Shown: positions 1 to 13,390, numbered from the stretch's first letter. The stretch is DNA of 64,000 nucleotides from Amaurobius ferox (GCA_951213105.1 OX578139.1:67844634-67908633); one strand, 5' to 3'. The notes: a model not told the origin generated them from the letters alone. Numbers and translations are program-made.

Positions 1-1130
1 TTTATCGGACAAACACCACGGATAATTCTTGTTAGCTTTTATCACATCTGAAGGACGATTTTTGCTGGTGGCCATATTCAACATCTGACAATTATTTTCA
101 TCTTCTCTTTTCTATATTGATCTTTTCTCACTTATTTATTAGGTAATGTAATCTTTTCCACGAGACATGCCTTCTTGAGAAACCTGGTTGGTTGTGCATG
201 GGGGTCCTACTGGGATATCATTTTCTTCGATTCGTTTGTCGAGTGAGGCTTGGAGTGTCAACCCTGGCCTCAAGACATACGGAGTCCAACTTGTTTATTT
301 CATCTGAAATTCGTAAATTTTTTTGGTTGTACACATAGCTAAATTAAAATGTCATATCTGGCGCCAGTGTGTCCGAAGCTTTGTTTAGCTTGCATCACTA
401 TCGCATACTTTCAACAGCCATTGCTGTAATTGGTCTCACAGTCTTCAATGTGAAAACTGAACGAAATTAAAAGATTTATAAAAAAATCTAATGAAATGCT
501 TGAGTAATTATTTGCTTGAAAAACAAATAATCACTCAGAAACTGCTGACATACTAACACGAATTATTAAAAGCAAAAATTAATAAAAACGAAACAACAAA
601 CAAACAAGCAAATAAAAATACATCCAAACAAAAGACGAACAAAGTTTCGATATTATAAAAATAGATTTTATAAAGGAATTATCTATATAAAAGTAATACA
701 AGTTAATTCAGCAAAAGTTATATGCCAGCCACATTAGTTTTTCTTATTATGTGGCAGAAAATTAATATGGTAGTGTCTGATGATACTCTATATTTGTCAC
801 TTTACAGAAAATTAAAAATCTACAACATATGTTTCCCTTAAATGATTTTTAGCTTTCAGAATTTCCATTTATAGATATACAGCTCATAAATGTGAACATA
901 ATATGGACGCCTCTGATGCTCTAAACATGTTACAAATGATAGGTGACGCAAAATTGCGGTCATCATGAGTAATGACTGAAAGAGAAGTTTTAAAGAAAAT
1001 AGAACAGTATATTGACAAGCCTCATGTTTCTTTTATATCCATACTTGAAACCTCAAGAACCCTCAGAGCATGTTACGTCATTAGAGCGATTGATAACGGC
1101 GGTTAGTACCTACTGATTATAGTCATGTTG
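1..1130. other. AT-rich sequence, no gene seen
   Basis: No open frame of protein-like character and no recognisable repeat end was found. A slightly GC-richer patch lies at about 165-290. It could be part of an interspersed repeat, but no second copy was found in the window. Confidence 0.4.
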
Positions 1131-1975
1131 GGAAGGAGAAAAAAATTAATTTGGCGAAAGTTTTGGCTGCCAAACATACTAAAAAATTTGACGTGGGCAG
1201 CACATGACTTTCCCCGCAGACTTATATCCACGTTCTCTTTATTTCAATTAAATGTAATTCACTTTTAATTCAATTTTCGTTCTCATATGATAACTGGACT
1301 TATTTCCAAAGGTGGCGTGGAGAAAATAAGAAAAAAAACTAATATATCTCGAGAACGACTAGTCCTAGTGTAATGGGGTTGGTCTTATTCTTTTCTTCGT
1401 TAAAAATTACGTATTAAACAAGCACTTAATGGATATATTTGAGTATACGTAGCTTTTTAGTTTAGATTTTGACAATTTTTGCGGGCCATTCTGCAAAAAA
1501 AGGCAGGTTATTTTTTTCTGAATCGTACCAAAATCTAATCAGCACCAGGGTGACCTATACGTGACTCATCTACCGAATTTTGTGAAATTCGGTCTATTAG
1601 TTTTTCAGCTAGAGTGGATACAAACTTTTGCGGGCCATTTCGCAAAAAAAGGCGGGTTCATTTATTCCGAATCATACCCAAAACTAATCAGCACCAGACT
1701 CGCCCACAAGTGACTTACCTACAAAATTTTGTGAAATTCGGTGTATTAGTTTTTTAGTTAGAGTGGATACAAAATCTGCACAGACAGACAGACAGACACA
1801 CAGACAGGCAGACACACAGACACACACACAGACGTCGCGCTAAAAATTGTTTTTTCGTATTCTAGAGGTCTTGAAACGTGTAGATCCATCGAAAACTCGA
1901 GTTGCGATTTTCGACATGATTTCAATACTTTCCCTATACATTATCATGTATTGCAGGGAAAGTAATATATATATA
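1131..1975 (+). repeat. CAGCACATG-family repeat, copy 1 (GCGGGCCAT subtype)
   Basis: It starts near GTGGGCAGCACATGACTTT (about 1,193-1,211) and ends with a palindrome, ACTTTCCCTATACAT followed by GGGAAAGT, at about 1,929-1,965. Inside are two ~165-bp direct repeats built on TTTTGCGGGCCATT (about 1,475 and 1,625) and a CAGA/CA microsatellite. The same modules recur at about 42,055-42,865 and 56,730-57,565. No coding capacity is seen, so it is a non-autonomous element. Confidence 0.7.
1780..1833. repeat. CAGA/CACA microsatellite
   Basis: An imperfect run of CAGA and CACA units inside repeat copy 1, directly seen. The position near the 3' third matches that in the other copies of the family. 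Confidence 0.85.
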
Positions 1976-2640
1976 TTGGGGAAAATGCAGGAGAAAATAT
2001 TCTTTTGATTTATGTTTGAGGGTTATAACCGTTTTATAAATATTTTGTTCGATAAAATTTGTGTTTGAAATTTATTTAGGCGTTGATGAAGTATTATTGC
2101 TTTTCTCTATTGCACAGGAAGTGAACACTTTTTTCGAAAGTCTTCAATTCGAGATCTGAAAGAAATCGAAAAATTAAAACTGCATTGAAACGTTTAGATG
2201 ATATGTGGATTTATGTCACATAGTGAATGTGTATAATTATGAATATTATTCAAAGGTGGCTTCGATAATCCATATAAGAGGACACCTATCCACGTAAAAT
2301 TGATGAAACCATAGCATTTCAATATTTTTTAAATGTTATTTTATTCTTGTGGTAACGTACATGGTTTGTGAGTATACATTTGCTAAAATTAGTGTGCTTT
2401 TAATTTTCTCTCAATATAATAAATTGTTCCAACGTTAGCAATATATGAGGTGGGCTCTTCGGAATAATGTTCATATATTATGAAAATATGCCCAAATTTA
2501 AGAAAATTCAATATTTTGGAAAATTAAGTTGATTTGAGACATTGCAACTGATTTAAAAGTGTTCTTTTAACCCTGTAGTCAAATATTAAGCAATCAACGA
2601 AACCTTATTCATTAAAGAAATATTTTGTAATTCATTTGAG
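1976..2640. other. AT-rich sequence, no gene seen
   Basis: No supported gene or repeat boundary. A short AT run follows the end of repeat copy 1. Confidence 0.4.
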
Positions 2641-2935
2641 ACCAGTGGTTATGACAGAAGAATTGCACAGCATATACCGGTGTCCCCTCCTCGACGCCAT
2701 CCCAAAAAAAAATCTTATGAAAACGCGAATTATAGACACGGAGTCCTAAAGTTCATTCGAGATGGGATAGGTTAGGAGAAGGATGGTACTTTCCCTGTGG
2801 CACCCACACCACTGGGCTAAGTTATAATTTAGGTAGTTAAAAGGTGTACTCTCATCCGCCACCTATGGCGCTGGTACACAGTGGTTCACGACAATATAAT
2901 TCACTTCCTGGCCACTTCGAAGGCGAATGGTTGAA
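2641..2935 (+). mobile_element. diverged SINE copy
   Basis: A GC-richer island whose reverse complement contains CCCAGTGG, a CCACAGGG block and GTACCATCC in the same order as the better SINE copy at 16,696-16,896. The ends are not clear and no target-site duplication was identified. The assignment is by shared motifs only. Confidence 0.45.
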
Positions 2936-4185
2936 TTTTCAAGTATTTTTTGGCCTTTGGAAAAAAATATTATTGTGCACTCTTAGAAGTTTAAAATTCG
3001 GTTAACTCATTCTAGTATACATTATGACACCACAAAGCTATTTTTTAATATTTGGTAACTTAGGGTGGGGATTTTGTCACAGATTTGGTCTGATATTCCC
3101 TAGTAGCTGTACAGCAACATTCGCCAATGTTCAATAACTTTATAAGGAACGGTTCATGAGTATAAACCTTAGTTCTATCTACAGTAAAGTGGGTTTGCTC
3201 CATCGACAGAAATTAATTGTAGCTCCCTTAGTAGATAAATAAAAAAAATTAGGAAAGGAACTCGTAAGGAAACGGGATAGACGAAAGATATTAATTGTAA
3301 AGTTGTAAAACAGAGGTTCTCAGCCTTTGCCTCGTGAGCCGAAAGTTAGTACTCTTTAGAGTACTGTAAAATGACGCTTAAGAGCACTCGTTGTTTTTAT
3401 TGACGTGAAATCGTTACATTGTTATGAACAGGAATTTTCGTCAAAGTACATATCGAATTGATTGCTTGGCGTTTTTTAGGGAAATTTTCGCTGAAAAGAA
3501 TCATTTGTTAAATACAGATGTACATATTTATCTTTGATTTTAATTTTACATTTTTTTTGTCTACAATGTAAAAAAAAATACTTTTTTTATGACGAACTAA
3601 TGGGCACCAGAGCAAATCACTAATTGTAAATTTTACGAGAATTTGATATTCCTTGAGTTATAGATGACACATACTTACATTACTTTTCTGTTCCTCGGAT
3701 ATGTATACCACACACGCATATACGAAAATAACCTTATCTTTGAAAATTGTTCAATCGTGTTCTAATATCCATAAAATGTGTAAATATAACAATTCGATTT
3801 TGAATTTTCGACTCAATTGCAATATTTTTTCTACGCATAGCATATTATGGATTGTAGGGAATGCAAAAATGCATTTTATATTGGGAAGTAAACTGCCTAA
3901 GGCCACAGTCTACTGAGCATAAAAGCTAATACGAAATATGGTGGGTAGGTGAAATAGATGCCTTAATAATTGGGAGCTTCTAGCACTTGAATGCTTTGTC
4001 TATGGTAAAAAGAAAGGGCCTATTGTGAATACGAACTTTCTTCTTTATGAGTTAGTTGAATGCCTATTTCTTGCACCCGTACAGAGGGAGGTATCTGTCA
4101 TTAACTATGGCTGTCAAAATGTCACCTCTTGAAAGTGGCAGATAAAAGAAATATCCGCTAATTGCAGTCATCTCAATATTATAGA
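2936..4185. other. AT-rich sequence, no gene seen
   Basis: No gene supported. The 71-codon frame at 3,701-3,916 has AT-driven composition and no recognisable motif, so it is not called. Confidence 0.4.
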
Positions 4186-4446
4186 ATAGCTCAGTAGTTG
4201 AGTTCGAAGGACACGAGTTTTTTCCGGCGTTACCCAAACTATACCTGTGTCAACGTGAAGTACGTGCACTTTAATCCTGTGGGTACGAACGTCCTTCCGA
4301 GAGGTTCTTGGCAAGGGGAAGAGGGTGCTGACCCTGTGAGTGTCGCCACCACTGGATTCCCGTCTAAATTGGGGGGAATTGTTCTGGTCGTCCAAATAGA
4401 TATCCAACACCTTCGGACAGGTCGGATGGGCTGGTTCTAAAAAAGA
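4186..4446 (+). mobile_element. tRNA-derived SINE
   Basis: The left end reads TAGCTCAGTAGTTG followed closely by GAGTTCGAAGG. These resemble the A and B boxes of a tRNA-type RNA polymerase III promoter, with the spacing between them shortened. The body matches, in reverse complement, the SINE at 16,696-16,896 (CTCTCGGAAG, CCAATTTAGAC and CCCAGTGG-like blocks). It ends in a short A-run. The two 80-codon open frames here, one per strand, are accidental frames in the SINE. Confidence 0.7.
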
Positions 4447-4467
4447 TAGACGGCAAATATTAAAGTA

Positions 4468-6099
4468 CTAGAAGAATACCCGTTGAATATCAACGGTCTC
4501 ACAATAAGCAACACCTGAATAATGTAAATGTTCGAATAATACGCGTTTCACATTTATTCAGCAAATGGAATATTTTGGAGTGCAGAATCCCTAGAGAAGA
4601 AAATATTGGCAAACTTAAATTGCGCGCTTCTTCCTTTAGAACTATCTACCTGTACACCAAATTAAAGTCTCTATCTCACCTCGAAGCATGCTAATTTATC
4701 ATTTCCCCTTTCGAATGTTTTTCTGTGGAGCAGACCCATAAATGGACATTTCTAAAAATCTCTGTTCATCTTGAGTTTTTTATCTGATGATTGGCTTATA
4801 TGCCAAATATCAAGCCTGTATCACATTTAAGAGGAAGAGTGTCTCATTATTCGGAAAATCGAACATATTGGTGTGCGGCACACCCTAAAGTAGCAAATAT
4901 TATAAATCTGAAAATGCACACATTCTTCCTTTCAAACTATCTCCCTGTACACCAAAATTGAAGTCTCTATCTTATCGCGAAGCATGTTTTTCTATCACTT
5001 CATCTTTTGAACGTTTTTCTGTGTTGCACCCTCTTAAATGTACATTTTTGAAAAAACGTATTCATCTTGGGTTTGTTTTTCAAATAATGAGCCCATATAC
5101 TAAATTTCAAGCCTCTATCACATTGTAAAGGAGGCGATTTCAGTTTGTTTGACAAATCGAATATTTTAGTGAGCGGCACTCCCTACAATAGCAAATGTTG
5201 GAAAACTGAAATTGCACACTTTCTAACTTTCCAACTATTTGCCCCTACGCCATATTTGAAATCTCTATCTCATTGCAAAGCATGCTTTTTCTATCAATTT
5301 ACCTTTCGAATGTTTTTGTGTACTGTACCCACCCCCTTAAATATGCATTTTTGAAAAAATTAATTTTCATTGGGTTTACTATCACATTATTCGCCCATAT
5401 ACCAAATATCAAACCTCTATCAAGTTTTAATGTAGTCAGTCGTTTCTCCTTTATTCGGTAAATCGAAAAATTCGGAGTGCAGCACCCCCTTAAGTAGAAA
5501 ATATTCAAAATCTGTAATTGTATACTTTCTTCCTTTCAAACGGTTTACCCATACACCAAATTTGAAGTCTCTATCTTATCGCAAAGCGTACTTTTCTATC
5601 ATTTCACTTTTTGAACGTTTTGGTGTGGAGAACCCGCTTAACGAACATTTTAGAAAACTATATTCGTTTTGGGTGTTTTCATCAAATGATTAGCCCATAT
5701 ACCAAATTTCAAGCCTGTATCAAATTTTAAAGTAGCCGTTTCTCATTCATTCGGTAAATCGAACATTTTAGTGTGCGGCACCCCCTTAAGTAGAAAATAT
5801 TCGAAATCTGAAATTGTACACTTTTTCCTTTTTAAACGGTTTACCCATACACCAAATTTGAAGTCTCTATCTCATCGCAAAGCATGCTTTCCCATCATTT
5901 CACTTTTCGAACGTTTTGATCTGGGGAACCCCCTCTATAGAATGTTTTCGAAAAATTCGATTTTTCCAGGGGGTTTTATCGAACGACCGAGCCGTGTACC
6001 AAATTGCAAGTCTCTATCTATTCGTCTCTATCTATTCTAAAAAAAGCGTGACAGACAGACAGACAGACAGACGGACACTTGGCAATTAGTATATATAGA
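4468..6099 (-). mobile_element. complete non-autonomous Helitron
   Basis: On the minus strand the element begins TCTATATATACTAATTGCC at 6,099, followed by a CTGT run. It ends with a hairpin, CCGTTGATATTCAACGG, then GTATTCTTCTAG at 4,468. The flanking bases are A on the 5' side and T on the 3' side. This is the canonical Helitron plan: TC start, hairpin about 10 bases before CTRR, A-T target. No Rep or helicase frame is present, so it would depend on an autonomous partner. Most of the interior is a tandem array of ~300-bp units. Confidence 0.85.
4590..6015. repeat. tandem array of ~300-bp units inside the Helitron
   Basis: The anchor (A)GTCTCTATCT recurs at about 4,667, 4,963, 5,261, 5,567 and 5,863, so the period is about 296-306 bp over about five units. 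A final partial unit lies at about 6,010. Each unit carries CACCAAATTTGAAG, a CATTTCNCNTTTTGAACG block and a GTGNGGCACCCC block. The open frames here (for example 5,145-5,354 and 5,771-6,040) are phases of the repeat and not genes. Confidence 0.85.
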
Positions 6100-7810
6100 T
6101 GTTTCAAATATGCATTAGAAGGAAAATTATATAAAATGTTAAAGTTTAAATACATTTTACGAATATTTTGGAAATGTGAATTACAATTTAATCATGCCAA
6201 CACTCCTCTGTTAAAAATCCACCTTAAATGTTGTTTCAAATGTTTTATTTTAAAGCTGTATTACAAAGGTATGGGGGGGAGGTCACGGGTTACAAAATTA
6301 TCATACTGTCAGGATGTAGCACGAGGTTCGGCACGCATCTGAACAGCCCTGAAGAAGTACAGGCCTATAACATATTCAGTATATATAATTTTAAAGGTCT
6401 TTACACAATAGAATAGTATTTTATTTTTGATTAAAATAAACATTGGCGTAATTTTTAAGCAACGCTTCACAGTGGGTTTTACATGCACGCAACGCCAATA
6501 TTAAAGTAAATTAACATTCTCAAACACATAGGGAACAATGGGTGCTTATACATGCTACACTATAAGATTATAGTGTTTACTAGTTGTGGATTAGTCGATT
6601 TGCTTATTTTAATTAGCTGCGGCCATTTTAGCGCAGGCTTCCCGGATCATACCGTGGTCTGACTTAATTTTTACTGAATAAACGAAATAAAATTTTATAT
6701 AAAATATACTTCTAAAATATTATCGAATTATATGAACAGTGCATAAAAAATATTTATTTTTAATTTTTTCCAATCTCAAACACTTTGGAGAAATAAAGTT
6801 ATCCATTTTGGGCCTGGCTAAGCACTGTCTAAAGGGTTGAGGTCACAAAGAAATGCCTATGACATGACGGACAATAAATAAAAAAATGAAATTTAGACTT
6901 AAAAAGGCAGAATTAATGACAATATGAAATCTACACCGGAAAGTTATTTCAATTTCCGTTTTTTTCTTGGATATTTAGCATCTGTGGAAATTGTGATTTG
7001 GAATGAGAACACTTGCTTAAAAAATACTCTCCAACGTTTGCATTTATTGCAAATAAACAGTATTTCCATGTCTCAAGAGTACTCAGAATGCTGCAATAGG
7101 GAGCTTAACATACGTGGGCGTGACCATATTCATAATATATGCATGTCCTGCGTATTTGCAATTAAAACATATGGATATATTTTTTCAAATAATGTTTATT
7201 TTTTAAAGTAGAACATAATTATCAGGATTTTCGATCTGTTTAATTTCTTATCAGGGCCGCCGTAGTCCGTGTCTAAGCTCTACGCAAAAGTAAATACTTC
7301 CTTTACAATTATTAAGTGGGTTATATACCCAGTCCTTCAATAGTTAAGCACTAAGTAGTAAATAAAGCAAAATTTATGAAATTATGTATAATTAATTAAA
7401 TCTCCACATTTCACAACAAAATACTCTTATGAGTTCGTTAGTCATTTAAATTTTAATGAGACAAAACATATATATACACAACATATATATACAGAAAACA
7501 TATATAGGGGCTTTGGATTTCTACAACAGAATGATGTATAGAGAGAAAAAAACGTTTTGAATGTTGCATAGAGGAACCAAGTGATTCTTAATATGGAATA
7601 TAGAGCAGTATAAGATCTGCATTAGAGCAGTGAGCAACTCTTGGAGGGCAATGGGAGTCCAGGCAATTTTCCCGATGGCACGCCAATTATTTTCGATAGG
7701 ATTACGATAAGGGGAATACGATGGTCATTCCATACGTTCAATACCCTCCACTAAAATTGCTCTATGTGAGCTCGTTTACTAAATAAAATTCGGACCGAAT
7801 GCAGCTTCTT
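6100..7810. other. AT-rich sequence, no gene seen
   Basis: No gene or repeat boundary supported. Short ATATATAC-rich direct repeats occur at about 7,465-7,508. The 87- and 95-codon frames at 6,079-6,342 and 6,924-7,211 have no recognisable motif. Confidence 0.4.
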
Positions 7811-8093
7811 CTTCTGCTTCTTCGATCCAAACAGTCCAACCTCCCGAAGGTGTAAGGTATCTGTTTGGACGGACGGGAAAAGCCCCATAATTTAGATCGG
7901 AACCTAGTGGGGGAGGCATCCACAGGAACCGTACCCTCTTTCCACCAACATCTCGGGAGGATTTACGGATCCACATATTTAAAGTGATTATACTCCGTGT
8001 GAACACGGCGAAAGTTTGGGAAGAGGCGAAAATCGAACTTCGGTTGTCCGAGTGCAACCCCCGCGCTAACCACTGAGTTGTCATGACCCGACT
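7811..8093 (-). mobile_element. full-length tRNA-headed SINE
   Basis: On the minus strand the 5' part contains ACTCAGTGGTTAGCGC (A-box-like, about 8,067-8,083) and GAAGTTCGATTTT (B-box-like, about 8,028-8,040). The body shared with the copies at 4,186 and 16,696 follows, then a GAA-rich 3' tail. Candidate target-site duplications are GCAGCTTCTT at 7,801-7,810 and GCAGCTGCTT at 8,094-8,103. The 171-codon frame on this strand is a by-product of the SINE. Confidence 0.75.
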
Positions 8094-8103
8094 GCAGCTG
8101 CTT

Positions 8104-9285
8104 GTATTCTGACAAAAATGAAGGACATCGTCGAGATATAAGTGCGCTGTTAAAATGCTTTCTGAAAAAAAAAAATAAAAAAGGATGGAGTGGTGCACAC
8201 AAAAGAAATCCGCAATATATGTATCTATGTATACAGGCATGTATGTATAGTATGTATGCATAGTAAGTATATTTACATGCAAGTAAGTATACATAATGTA
8301 TGCTTCGTTGAGTGCTCTCCAGAAAATCTTGATTGAAATTTTGATTGTAATGAAGAGTTACCGAGCTTTGTTATAGAGCATTATGTTATTAGTAGGAATT
8401 GAAATCAGGAAGGAAAGAAATGTGTATCAGGCAATGAATATTAAGCATACGTAATCGGTTGCTGTTAAACGTCGTCGAACGATTCATGGGTATATACAAA
8501 TAATGTCAGTGATGCAATAATCATTTGTGAAATAAAAGGCAACCGTCTCAGATCCGGATGTCTGAGTTGATATATTCGTCATGCCCCCTGATGGATTACA
8601 CTTCCAATCAGTGAAGTATGACAGATATTTATTGCGTATGTGGAAACTTATGTATTTGGTACTTCCCGGATGTCAATTTCTATTAACTGGAGAATTATTT
8701 GAAATTTTGTTTTGTAAAAGGTCTTATAGATCTATCTCGGTTTGCTGCGAAGTTTGTCATCCTAATTTTATAAATTCGGCTCTAGAAGAAATTTTTAATT
8801 CAGCACTTCACTCACTTTTGTTCGATACTGCATAGTAACTTTCCTGCATAGTCACTTTTCCTAGACCTAAAGTGTACACTCATGGATTTTTCCTTACAAA
8901 GTCATTGGTGTGCTTAACCACTTCTCTCGGAACTCTGTATTGCAATATTATGTCAAAGAAACTATAACATGAAATTGCAACTTCTATTTGTTCAAAAATT
9001 GTACTCCCATTCCAGATAACAGCAGCTATGAACCGGTTTTAGGCCTTTTATGTGAGAACTATAGAGGAGAGATTTGTGAAACATAGAGGAATGAATGGAT
9101 GAATTTATGAATTGTAGAGGTTTGAAAAGTTGAGGCTCATAGGAAGTTTTCTTGCTGGCATTGTTGGTATCGTCTATTCTATTCTGTCCATCAACAAAAA
9201 GCTGCTTATGGATGTTGTTATCGTATATGGTAGCTCCATCTTACCTTTTGGTTATCCTCCCCGTTTAGTAGGATTATGTCAGTAA
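8104..9285. other. unannotated sequence with a short repeat fragment
   Basis: No gene supported. At about 8,855-8,960 the pattern GACCTAA, GTGTAC, TTTTCCTTACAAAG and CTCGGAACTC resembles the repeat at about 19,990-20,060 and 32,580-32,665. Confidence 0.4.
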
Positions 9286-9307
9286 TCTATATAAATAAAA
9301 ATGAAAA

Positions 9308-9361
<54 letters not shown>

Positions 9362-10758
9362 CCATCATCACGGGAGAACGGCTGAACCGAATTTGATGAA
9401 ATTTTGTGGGTAGCCCAGAAATAGCCCCACTTAAATTATATCCGTGTTTTGAGTTTCTAAGACCAGTGGTTCTCGAGATATTAGTAAAAAACGAAATTTT
9501 CGTTTGTCTCATCGTCACGGAAAAACGGCTGAACCGAATTTAATGAAATTTGGTGAATAGCCTTGAAATATCCCCCCATAAATTTTGTCCAAGTTTCGAG
9601 TTTCTAAGACCTGGGGTTGTCGAGATATTAATGAAAAACGGAACTTTTTCCTAGGAGTTCTACTCCCTAACTCCGTGGTTTATCCAAACGAAAAGCTTGA
9701 AAATCGTTTGAAAGTGAATTAAAATTTAATCTCTGAGTTTGATGGGAGATTTTTTGCGTTAATTAGTCACTTTCTGAAGACATGAATTGTTGGAAACATG
9801 ATTTAAAGGGGAAATCTATCTCCATGGTTCATGGTTTATTTAAAACAAGCTTTTACGGAACAATGAGAAGTATAGAGAAATCAAAATCGTTATTTAATTT
9901 CGCAGTTTATGTTATAAGACATGACATATTTAACATGTTATAAGATTCTATCTTATATCATGTTACTCAGAAACGCAATTAAATTAAATCTGTCTGTTAA
10001 TTTTAATAATTATTTTTTCGATTTGAATAATAAATAAATGGATATAAAAATATATTTTAGAAAAGAACGATTTGATTTTTCTTATAGCATTTTCGACTGG
10101 ATAATATCAATTACGGTCTTCAGGTTTAAAAATTATTATTATTTATATTTTAGGGGATTATTGATTCAAGGATTATTGATATTTTCAAGTTATTATGCAA
10201 TTATTTTATTATGACAAAAATTGTTTAAACTCATATATTGTATGTTGTACGAATCTTCTACAAATACACGTGTATATCTTTTAATCTACGAGAATATAAG
10301 TAGTACAGGTATATTGACATATGTTTTGATATATATTGGCATATATTGGAATCAATTACGACCTTCTGGTATAAAGAGTACGGATATTATTGATGTTTTC
10401 AATTTATTACGTCATCTCTTTTATTTTGGCAAATATTTTTGAGACGCATATTGTAATACGGGTAATCTTCTACTAACACATTGGCATATTTTCTGATCTG
10501 CGACAATATAATTAGTACGGGGTTGCATATATTCATTCAATTCTTATTTTTTCTTCTGTAAATTTGCTTACAAAAGGGGGCAGGATGTTTTATTCTTCAG
10601 ATCTGATCGTGAAGATAATTTTGCATAGTGAGAACATATATTCTTAAACTTCTCTTTAGGAGCAATAAATTTAATATTTTAACAGAATTTGCACATGATT
10701 GCGAACTTTAAGTTTCTTTAAATTATACACTCCGTACGAATAACGGGTGTGCTGTTAG
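9286..10758 (+). mobile_element. non-autonomous Helitron, copy 1 of 3
   Basis: It starts TCTATATAAATAAAAATG, continues with a CTGT run and then GAGAACGGCTGAACCGAAT, a motif common in arthropod Helitrons. It ends with the hairpin CCGTACGAATAACGG and GTGTGCTGTTAG, where the expected CTAG reads TTAG. No long open frame. The interior is shared with the two following copies. Confidence 0.8.
9308..9357. repeat. CTGT microsatellite
   Basis: A near-perfect (CTGT)n run just inside the Helitron 5' end. The same position is used in the copy at 11,087, while the copy at 13,391 has only a short remnant. Confidence 0.9.
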
Positions 10759-11086
10759 TGGTTAATAAATTTTAACATTTTAGGAGGATATATCATGTTG
10801 CTCGGCATCGCAATTAAATTAAATGTGTTTGTTAATGTTTTTATTATTTTTTTTCGATTTAAGTAATAAATAAATGGATAAATGGATATAAAAGTATATC
10901 TTATGAATGGACGGTTTGATTTTTCTTTTAATTATATTAATTGCTGACTGCGTACATCAATTTCATTTATTTTGGCAAAGAGTTTTCAAGCTTATATCGT
11001 ATTTAGCTACTAAACTCATATATTGTGTTTAGCCAATAAATTCATATAGCCGATTGTTGAAACAGAAAAAGAGTAGAGCGGGTATA
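10759..11086 (+). mobile_element. Helitron fragment between two copies
   Basis: This segment is highly similar to about 13,976-14,310 inside the third copy: it starts GTTAATAAATTTTAACATTT and ends GAGTAGAGCGGGTATA. It has neither Helitron end, so it is an internal piece of an older copy interrupted by the insertion that starts at 11,087. Confidence 0.7.
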
Positions 11087-11108
11087 TCTATATAAATAAA
11101 ATTGAAAA

Positions 11109-11150
<42 letters not shown>

Positions 11151-13390
11151 CCATCATCACGGGAGAACGGCTGAACCGAATTTGATGAAATTTGGTGGGT
11201 AGCCTAGAAATAGCCCCACTTAAAATTTAGTCCATGTTTGGAGTTTCTACAACCAGTGGTTCTCGAGATATTAGTAAAAAACGAAATTTTCGTTTGTCTC
11301 ATCATCACAGAAAAACGGCTGAACCGAATTTAATGAAATTTTGTGGATAGCCTTGAAATAGCCCCCCATAAATTTTGTCCAAGTTTCGAGTTTCTAAGAC
11401 CAGGGGTTGTCGAGATATTAATGAAAAACGGAACTTTTTCCTATGAGTTATACTCTCCAACTCCGTGGTTTATTCAAACGGAAAGGATCAAAATCGTTTG
11501 TTTAAAACGTCGAAAGGAAATAAAACTTTATTTCCGAGTTTGGTGCAGGATTTTTGCATTAAATAGTCACTATCGGAAAACGCGAATTGTTTGAAACATG
11601 AATTTAAATGGAAAAATCTACCTCCATGGTTATCTTTCACAAGCTATTACTCAACGATGAAAAGTATAAAGAAATCAAAATGGCTATTTAATTTCGCATT
11701 TTATGAGGAAGATTCTATCTTATATCATGTTGCTCGGCAACGGAATGAAATTAAATGTGTTGTTAATATTTATTATTATTTTTTCTATTTGAATAATAAA
11801 TAAATGGATGAAAAAATATATTTTTTAAATGAAAGGTTTGGTTGTTCTTTTAATTATATAAATTGCGGACTGCGTACATCACTTTCATTTATTTTAGCAT
11901 AGAGGTTTCCAGCTCATATATTGTGTTTAGCTAATAAACTCATATATTGTGTTTAGCTAATAAACTCATATATTGTGTTTACCCAATAAATTCATTTAGC
12001 CGATTGTTGAAGCAGAAAAAGAGTAGAACGGCTTTATCTTATAATACAATTTTAGTGTTTTCATTTAGAATATACAAACGGGATTAGGACATTTTATTCT
12101 TCAGATCTGCAAATTTAGTGCTTCGAGTTTAGCGGAATATCTCTAAATAACTTGGTAACTTTTCTTAAACTTTACCAAATTAGCGGAAATGTTTCCAAAT
12201 TTATAAAAATGACGCAAATCAATGATTTGTTTTTTTAGAATAGAGTATTGAAATGGTGTTTCGGTAGCATTTGTCGGTCAGTTCATCCATCCTACTTAGT
12301 AACACCTTTAACGAATTTTTTTAATATCACCAAATTGATAAAAATATTTGTAAATCCATAAAAATATCATGGAATTGATAAAATTGCGCTTAATAAATTA
12401 AATTAATTTTGTTTTGTTAGGGGATAGTATTGTGATGATGTTCCGTCAATTTGTCGCAAAATGGGATTATCAGTTCCACAGCCCCACTTGGCGATAAATT
12501 TGGCGATTTTTTAAGTTATCGCTAAATTGACAAAAATGTCGCCAAACCTTCCATGGAGATAGCATTATTCAGACGATATGATTTCCATCAATTTATTTTA
12601 AGCAACTGATATCACGTCGCTTAGCAACGGATCCAATGCGTTATGTGCTATACGATTTTTATTAAATCTTTACCGATTTGAATAATAAAGATATGTGTAT
12701 AAGATAAATTTCATTGACATTGCATTTTTGACTGGATAATATCAATTACGGTCTTCAGGTTTAAACATTATTATCATTGATATTTTCAGGGACTGTTGAT
12801 TCAGGGATTATTCATATTGTCAAGTTATTATGCCATTGTTTATTTATGACGAAAATTGATGAAACTCATATATAGTACGTTGTACGAGTAATCTACAAAT
12901 GCACGAATATATCTTCTAATCTACGAAAATATAAGTAGTACAGGTATATTGGCATATATTTTGATATATATTGGCATATATTGGAATCAATTACGGCCTT
13001 CTGGTATAAAGATTACGGGGATTAGTGATATTTTCAATTTATTACGTCATCTCTTTTATTTTGGCAAATATTTTTGAGACTCATATTGTAATACGGGTAA
13101 TCTTCTACCAACACACTGGCATATTTTCTAATCTGCGACAATATAAGTAGTACGAGGTTACATATATTGATTCAATTCCTTTTTTTTTTGTAAATTTGCT
13201 TACAAAAGGGGCCAGGATGTTTTATTCTTCAGATCTGCCCGTGAATATAATTTTGCATAGTGAGAACAGATATTCTTAAACTTCTCTTTAGAAGCAATAA
13301 ATTTAATATTTTAACGGAATTTGCACATGATTGCGAATTATAAGTTTCTTTATATTATATATTCCGTACGAAGAACGGGTATGCTGCTAG
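11087..13390 (+). mobile_element. non-autonomous Helitron, copy 2 of 3
   Basis: It starts TCTATATAAATAAAATTG and ends with hairpin CCGTACGAAGAACGG then GTATGCTGCTAG. The CTAG is at 13,387-13,390, immediately followed by the TC of the next copy. It contains a CTGT run at 11,110-11,147 and a ~27-bp direct repeat (CTCATATATTGTGTTTAGC) at about 11,910-11,990. No Rep/helicase frame is present. Confidence 0.85.

Noticed and set aside
5145..6040. Several 60-90-codon plus-strand frames
   Set aside because: They are phases of the ~300-bp tandem unit within the Helitron.
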